Below are positions 58,559-64,000 of a stretch of DNA of 64,000 nucleotides, piece by piece (within the stretch, counting starts at the first letter, position 1; each line of letters starts with the position of its first letter). This stretch comes from DASRDZ01 sp035569495. Its GTDB lineage: Bacteria; Chloroflexota; Dormibacteria; Aeolococcales; Aeolococcaceae. The notes beneath the pieces were generated by a model, which did not search any database, was not told the DNA's origin, and was given only the letters and a program-made list of their open reading frames with translations. Position numbers and translations under genes: made by a program. The DNA lies in the NCBI GenBank assembly GCA_035569495.1, contig DATMMX010000012.1, positions 1 through 64,000 on the forward strand, given 5' to 3'.

Positions 58559-60576
58559 TGCCAGCTCGCCACCCACATGCGCATCAGGAAGTCGCTGTTG
58601 TCGATGGGCGCGGCGGTCCAGACCGGATAGAAGAAGACAAAGGCGGCCAGAACCACGGCGATGAACGCGTAGGCCAGCGAGGCCATGGGGATGCGCCGCC
58701 CCGCAATGGTCAGTGCGCTGCGCCGCAGATGGGTCAGCATGTAGGCCAGCGCCAGACACATGAAGATCAGCGCGCCGAGCATGTGGTAGAAGAACAGCAC
58801 CCGCCGCTCGTTGCCCTGCACCCACATCAGCCAGGCCGCCAGGTAGCCGAGCAGGATGAAGCTGGGCACGAAGCGCCGCGACACCACCGCGTTGACCACC
58901 AGCAGGCCGCCGAACACCGCCACCGCGGCGAAGGCCACCTTGAAGCCGAGGTCGACGTTGACGCGCACCAGGTCATAGCGCGGCGCCGCGTGGTAGCGGG
59001 CGATCATCTCCGCCAGCGCCGCCATGCCCAGCGCCGCCAGGCCGACCGGCCACCAGCGCCGCAGCGCGTACCACAACCCCAGCACCAGCACGGGAATGCC
59101 GAGGTACCGGATGCGCGGGTGGGCGGTGCTGTAGGCGAGCAGGTAGAGCATGCCGAAGCCGAGCACCCCCGCCGTGGCCACGATCAGCCGCCAGCCGCCG
59201 CGGCCGCCGACCGCGCGCCACAGGCAGAACAGCAGCGCGGGAATCGCCAGCCACCACACCGCGGGGTTGCCCATGTCGCTGATCCAGCCGCGCTCCGACA
59301 CGCCCGCCGGTGTGACGTTGCTCTTGTAGTCGGCGTAGAAGAGCACCGGGTGGAAGATGACCGGCCAGCTGTACCAGTCGGACGCGTAGGGATGGCCGTG
59401 GCACTCGGCGTTGTGGTACTGCAGCCCCGCCTGCATCACCTGGAAGATCTCCTTCTCGGCGAGGACGACGTCGGGCACCTTGATGCTGCCGATGTGGGTG
59501 AGCGGCACCACCTGGGTGTCGGTCGACGACAGCACCAGCCCCGACTCCTGGGTGCAGTCGGTGAAGTGGTACACGGTCTTGTGCTCGATGGTCAGGTAGC
59601 GCGAGAAGCAGGCGGAGAACAGCGCCAGCCCCACCAGGATGGCGAGCCCGTAGTGCATCAGCGCCCGGCCGCTGCCCGCGGAGTCGCGCCACATCATCGC
59701 CGCGCCCGCACCGGGGCCGCGGATCCGCCGCAACGCGGGGACGAGCTGCAGCGCCAGCGGCTCGGCGAAGCGCCCGACGATCAGCACCACCGCGATCACC
59801 AGCGGGGCCAGCGCGGTCAGCTTGGCGCCGAAGGCGAGGCCGGCGCAGAGCGCCATGAAGTACAGCGTCGCCGTCCACTGTTTTCGGGTGCGCGCCTGCC
59901 AGTGCAGCAGGAACGCGTACCACAGCAGCGCGGCGAAGGTGATGGCGATGATGTCGATGACGCCGGTGCGCGACTCGACGAAGGCGAGCCCGTCGAAGCA
60001 CATGAACACCGCCGCCGCCACGGCGAAGAAGCGGTCGCCACGGCGCAGCCGGCGCGCGATCAGGTAGACGAGGCCGACCAGCAGGCTGCCGAAGATCACG
60101 GTGCTGGTGCGCCAGGTGCCGCTGTTGAAGCCGGCGAGCGCGATCGGCGGCGCCATCAGCAGCTTGGCCAGCGGCGGCTCGGGGTCGAAGTAGTCCTTGC
60201 CGGCGATGTCCTTGGCGGCGTCGACGGGGAAGTAGACCTCGTCGAAGACGAAGCCACAGACCCGCTTGGCGGCGTGGTTGGGGCCGACCGGCACGTCGTC
60301 GACGCAGCCGTCGGGGTTGACCGGGTAGCCCGCGCCCCAGGCGGTGGCGACGTTGTGCTGGGTGGCGCCGGGGTCGAGGAGGTTGAGGTACACCGGGCTG
60401 GCCACGCGCACCACGAAGGCGACCAGCACCAGGGCGACCACCCAGATCACGTCAGCCCGGCCGATCTCCAGGAACCTGCGGGCGCCGACCCGGGGCACGG
60501 GACCGGGCGCCACCGAGGAGCGCCGCACCGGGGCGGCCTCCTCCACCGGGGTCACCGCCTCCCCGGCCTCGCTCAC
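58555..60576 (-). CDS. Protein O-mannosyltransferase (GT39/PMT family)
   Basis: 673 residues, about 11-12 transmembrane helices. The conserved first loop contains FDEVYFPVDAAKDI with the catalytic Asp-Glu near residue 114, then DPEPPLAKLL; this is the GT39/PMT signature. A large extracellular region near 360-440 (FTDCTQESGLVLSSTDT...HNAECHGHPYASDWYSWPV) matches PMT. The enzyme transfers mannose from polyprenyl-phosphate mannose to Ser/Thr of exported proteins, many of which here are Ser/Thr/Pro-rich. GTG 60576 overlaps the upstream stop (GTGA). Confidence 0.9.
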   Translation of the reverse strand: MSEAGEAVTPVEEAAPVRRSSVAPGPVPRVGARRFLEIGRADVIWVVALVLVAFVVRVASPVYLNLLDPGATQHNVATAWGAGYPVNPDGCVDDVPVGPNHAAKRVCGFVFDEVYFPVDAAKDIAGKDYFDPEPPLAKLLMAPPIALAGFNSGTWRTSTVIFGSLLVGLVYLIARRLRRGDRFFAVAAAVFMCFDGLAFVESRTGVIDIIAITFAALLWYAFLLHWQARTRKQWTATLYFMALCAGLAFGAKLTALAPLVIAVVLIVGRFAEPLALQLVPALRRIRGPGAGAAMMWRDSAGSGRALMHYGLAILVGLALFSACFSRYLTIEHKTVYHFTDCTQESGLVLSSTDTQVVPLTHIGSIKVPDVVLAEKEIFQVMQAGLQYHNAECHGHPYASDWYSWPVIFHPVLFYADYKSNVTPAGVSERGWISDMGNPAVWWLAIPALLFCLWRAVGGRGGWRLIVATAGVLGFGMLYLLAYSTAHPRIRYLGIPVLVLGLWYALRRWWPVGLAALGMAALAEMIARYHAAPRYDLVRVNVDLGFKVAFAAVAVFGGLLVVNAVVSRRFVPSFILLGYLAAWLMWVQGNERRVLFFYHMLGALIFMCLALAYMLTHLRRSALTIAGRRIPMASLAYAFIAVVLAAFVFFYPVWTAAPIDNSDFLMRMWVASWQ

Positions 60577-61178
60577 CGCCGCTTCCTCCGCCTCGACGCG
60601 CCGCGGCTGCCCCCCTCCCCGGCCGGCGCCGCGCGCTGCTGCGGCCCGATCACCGCCTCGATCTCCTTGACCAGCCCGGGCCCGTCGACCACCGGGACGA
60701 TGACGTCGCGGCCCAGCACGCAGCGCGCCCCGAGCATGCGGCGCAGCTTGACCAGGTCGACCGCCTCGCTCTCGATGCGCACCGACAGCGCCTCGCGGTC
60801 CTGCCACTTGGGGTAGGGACGGGGGCGCAGCCGCGACATCTCGGGCTTGTCGAACACCGTGCGCAGCTTGGCCATCCTCGGCCGGCGCAGCTCGTCCAGG
60901 GGGATGCGCTGCCGCCCGCTGATGGCGATCTTGACCACCAGGTCGTCGCCGTCCACCTGCATGTAGCTGGAGCGCTTGCGCAGGTAGAACATCAGGGCCA
61001 GGGCGAAGAGGAAGGCGGCGATCAGCGAGTAGAGCTGGGTCACCGCGCTGTTGGCGCTCGACGGGCGCGCGGCCGCCAGGATCGCGGGCAGGAGGCACAC
61101 CACGGCCAGGCCCAGCAGCCGGAAGCGCCACTGCCGCCAGCGCTCGACGTCATACAGGAGGGGGTGGCGTGGAGGCAT
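60573..61178 (-). CDS. Two-helix membrane protein with PH-like domain
   Basis: 201 residues. Two hydrophobic helices near 20-38 and 47-65, followed by a soluble region of about 120 residues (MQVDGDDLVVKIAISGRQRIPLDELRRPRMAKLR...) with a bacterial PH-like strand pattern and a basic end RRRKRR. First gene of the long operon; its stop overlaps the PMT GTG. ATG 61178 follows GGAGG-like purines weakly. Could position the mannosyltransferase. Family uncertain. Confidence 0.65.
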   Translation of the reverse strand: MPPRHPLLYDVERWRQWRFRLLGLAVVCLLPAILAAARPSSANSAVTQLYSLIAAFLFALALMFYLRKRSSYMQVDGDDLVVKIAISGRQRIPLDELRRPRMAKLRTVFDKPEMSRLRPRPYPKWQDREALSVRIESEAVDLVKLRRMLGARCVLGRDVIVPVVDGPGLVKEIEAVIGPQQRAAPAGEGGSRGASRRRKRR

Positions 61179-61248
61179 GTGCGGGCCTGCGGAGGATACC
61201 GGGTCGGCCGGGGCCTGGGCGGCTTCAGGGCGGCTGATCGAGCTTTAA

Positions 61249-61281
61249 CAACAATTCACGGAACCTCAACAGCGCGTTGAC
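61249..61281. promoter_or_regulatory. 11-nt phased half-sites upstream of the mannosylation operon
   Basis: On the minus strand GTCAAC (from 61281), GTTGAG (from 61270) and GTGAAT (from 61259) are each offset by 11 nt. The same stretch contains TCAAC-N5-GTTGA (61266-61280) as an inverted repeat. It lies 70-100 bp before ATG 61178. Weak match; recorded because similar 11-nt phasing recurs in this window. Confidence 0.3.
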
Positions 61282-61303
61282 AGGTTGGGCGCTACAGTAG
61301 CCA

Positions 61304-61396
61304 GGTCGAGGCGAACTGCTCGCCCGACCCTGAACTTGAAGCTCATTCCCTTCCTTGGAAAGGCCGGGGGTCACAAGCCCCTGGCCTTTTCATTTT
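61304..61396 (+). ncRNA. Probable small structured RNA with its own terminator
   Basis: A hairpin with arms GGTCG-GGCGA (61304-61314, one bulged A) and TCGCC-CGACC (61320-61329) is followed by a 29-nt single-stranded segment and a strong terminator hairpin: AAAGGCCGGGGG (61359-61370) pairing with CCCCTGGCCTTTT (61378-61390), loop TCACAAG, U-tract after. A TACAGT hexamer at 61293-61298 would start transcription near 61304, although the TTGACA at 61277 is too close to be its -35. There is no reading frame in it. It lies between divergent and convergent genes. Not a family I recognise. Confidence 0.55.
61359..61396 (+). terminator. Rho-independent terminator of the small RNA
   Basis: A 12-bp stem with one G-U pair, loop TCACAAG, followed by TTTT-CA-TTTT. 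The mirror image also gives T's on the minus strand (GGCCTTTCC), so it may also stop minus-strand transcripts coming from glpK. Confidence 0.8.
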
Positions 61397-61441
61397 CTGG
61401 GTTCGCGGTGTCGGGGGGCTGACCGCCGAGGGGACAGCGTT

Positions 61442-61498
61442 CCCGGCGGGGCTGCAACGAGCGCCCCGCCGGGGGGCTGATTGCCCCGGCGGGTTTTT
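61442..61498 (+). terminator. Terminator hairpin overlapping an alternative hairpin
   Basis: Hairpin A pairs 61442-61452 with 61463-61473 (11 bp). Hairpin B pairs 61465-61474 with 61484-61493 (10 bp) and is followed by TTTTT (61494-61498). They share 61465-61473, so only one can form. B is a terminator; A would prevent it. No plus-strand gene follows (glpK is on the other strand), so it is either a back-up terminator for the small RNA or an attenuator-like element. Confidence 0.6.
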
Positions 61499-61621
61499 CG
61501 CGCGGCGTGGCGCGCCGCGCACGGGGGCGGGCAGATCCCGCCCCCCGCGGCTGGAGTGCCGCCGCCCCCACCCTCGGCGCATGCCGCACGCTGACGCGCG
61601 CGTGATGCGCCGATGCGCGGC

Positions 61622-63115
<1,494 letters not shown>

Positions 63116-63124
63116 GGGTGGCCG

Positions 63125-63931
63125 CTACTCGCCGGTGAACTGCGGGACGCGCCGCTCCATCGCCGAGGTCAGGCCCTCGCGGAAGTCGCCGCTGCGCAGG
63201 AGGTGCTCGACGTTGGCCTCGATGGCCTCGTGCAGGCTGGCCTCGGCGTCGCTGCCGCCGGGGTCGCGCTGCATCAGCTTCTTGGCGGCGGCGACGGCGA
63301 GCGGCGCGGCGTTGCGGCAGCGTTCCGCCCAGCGCTGCGCGGTGACCTCCAGCGCGTCAGCGTCGGCGATCTCACTGATCGCGCCCCAGCGCTCCAGCGT
63401 CGCGGCCTCGACGCGGCCGCCGAAGTACACCATCTCCTTGGCCCGCGACAGGCCGACGTCGCGCTGCAGGCGGTGGATGCCGCCGAGGTCGGGCAGGAAC
63501 GCGTAGCGCATCTCCATCAGCGAGAAGTGCGCGTCGGCGCGGGCGATGCGGAAGTCGCAGGCCAGGGCAAGCTCGACGCCGCCGCCGACGCAGGCGCCCT
63601 GGACCACGGCGACGGTCGGCCTCGGGCAGTTCTCCACGGCGAGCAGGGCGCTCTGCCAGGCCACGCCCTCGCCGCTGCCGTCGCGGACCGCCTCGGTGTC
63701 GGGCGCGGCCGCCAGCGCGGCGAGCAGGGTGCGGTCGAGGCCGCTGCAGAAGTGCTCGCCCTCGCCGCGCAGCACCACCACGCGGACGTCCTTCTCGTGT
63801 GCGCGCGAGCCGAACGCCTCGCCGAGGATGCGGAAGCACTCGCTGTCCAGGGCGTTGCGCACCTCGGGGCGCGCCAGGGTGACGTCGAGCACCCCGCCGT
63901 CGCGCAGCTCGACGCGCACCGGCGCGCCCAT
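63125..63931 (-). CDS. Enoyl-CoA hydratase/isomerase family protein
   Basis: 268 residues of crotonase fold. Oxyanion-hole segments: GEHFCSGLDRTLL near residue 66 and VVQGACVGGGVELALACDFRIA near 115; DLGGIHRLQRDVG near 150 with family catalytic region. The acid Glu often present in hydratases is replaced here near DLGG, so isomerase or other crotonase chemistry is possible. ATG 63931 is chosen; it overlaps TGA of an upstream frame. It precedes glpK by 9 bp, suggesting a lipid/glycerol operon. Confidence 0.88.
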   Translation of the reverse strand: MGAPVRVELRDGGVLDVTLARPEVRNALDSECFRILGEAFGSRAHEKDVRVVVLRGEGEHFCSGLDRTLLAALAAAPDTEAVRDGSGEGVAWQSALLAVENCPRPTVAVVQGACVGGGVELALACDFRIARADAHFSLMEMRYAFLPDLGGIHRLQRDVGLSRAKEMVYFGGRVEAATLERWGAISEIADADALEVTAQRWAERCRNAAPLAVAAAKKLMQRDPGGSDAEASLHEAIEANVEHLLRSGDFREGLTSAMERRVPQFTGE

Positions 63932-64000
63932 CAGTGCGCCACCGTGCCCGGCGCGCCCGCGGCGCACCCGCAGGAGCGCTCCGCGGGGACCGCGGCGATC
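63931..64000 (-). CDS. C-terminal fragment of a gene cut by the window edge
   Basis: An open frame runs from the window end to TGA at 63933-63931, with last residues AAVPAERSCGCAAGAPGTVAH. The stop overlaps the enoyl-CoA hydratase ATG as TGATG, the coupling pattern used throughout this window. Too short to identify. Confidence 0.35.
   Translation of the reverse strand, partial: IAAVPAERSCGCAAGAPGTVAH

Noticed and set aside
61277..61298. TTGACA followed by TACAGT as a normal sigma-70 promoter
   Set aside because: The spacer is only 10 bp, too short for a standard promoter. The -10-like hexamer is kept as a weak hint only.
61335..61355. Minus-strand 26-codon ORF starting MSFKFRVG with a GGAAGG site
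   Set aside because: It lies antisense to the structured RNA and has no further support. The RNA interpretation explains the sequence better.

Overview
This is 64 kb of very GC-rich chromosome (third codon positions mostly G or C). It looks like a soil-type bacterium with a Gram-positive style surface. The signs are many exported proteins with a C-terminal membrane anchor and an Arg-rich tail, one LPDTS sortase-like motif, a Tat phosphoesterase, a protein O-mannosyltransferase, DUF6777-, DUF3761- and DUF5612-like proteins, frequent GTG starts and several apparently leaderless promoters. Candidatus Dormibacterota or an actinomycete-related lineage fits, but this is inference because no rRNA or universal marker is present. 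No insertion sequence, integrase, prophage or CRISPR array was seen, so this is ordinary chromosome with many accessory genes.

Region 1 (1-13.97 kb) is a catabolism and uptake region. It holds an Old Yellow Enzyme divergent from a TetR regulator with a palindromic operator between them, an alpha/beta hydrolase, and a five-gene minus-strand operon. The operon runs amidohydrolase, periplasmic binding protein, LivH-LivM fusion permease, a 979-residue MFS-LivF-LivG fusion, then an exported protein. A second TetR gene sits beside it. Its likely operator, GGTGACA-N3-TGTCACC, occurs in front of the amidohydrolase/transport operon and the tetR itself, and again in front of a flavin reductase, which defines a small regulon.

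Region 2 (14.1-25.9 kb) has three coupled envelope-protein genes, a LigC-type DNA ligase, an ArsR/SRPBCC/DHFR-like operon with a leaderless self-controlled promoter, an IPT/TIG repeat protein, an HTH-MntA/HepT toxin-antitoxin pair, two exported proteins, a small XRE regulator and tRNA-Gly(CCC).

Region 3 (26-37.7 kb) has a RAM-domain protein and a LolD/FtsX-type exporter, a GDP-mannose pyrophosphorylase fused to a degenerate phosphomannomutase domain, a signal-less HtrA-like protease, a GH57 enzyme, a DUF3761 protein and two small ORFs.

Region 4 (37.8-51.5 kb) starts with an OmpR-type two-component system preceded by an 11-nt direct repeat. Next come three PF04185 phosphoesterases, a TolB-like propeller, a 1072-residue BNR/Ig surface protein and FtsH.

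Region 5 (51.7-64 kb) is an eight-gene minus-strand operon, its upstream genes coupled by GTGA overlaps. In transcription order it encodes a PH-like membrane protein, a protein O-mannosyltransferase, a polytopic GT-C-like protein, an amidohydrolase, a thioesterase-fold protein, an ACT-DUF5612 protein, an inositol-phosphatase family protein and a GT4 glycosyltransferase. A probable small structured RNA with its own terminator lies upstream, followed by glycerol kinase and an enoyl-CoA hydratase. GDP-mannose synthesis in region 3 and mannosyl transfer in region 5 suggest an active cell-surface mannosylation pathway.
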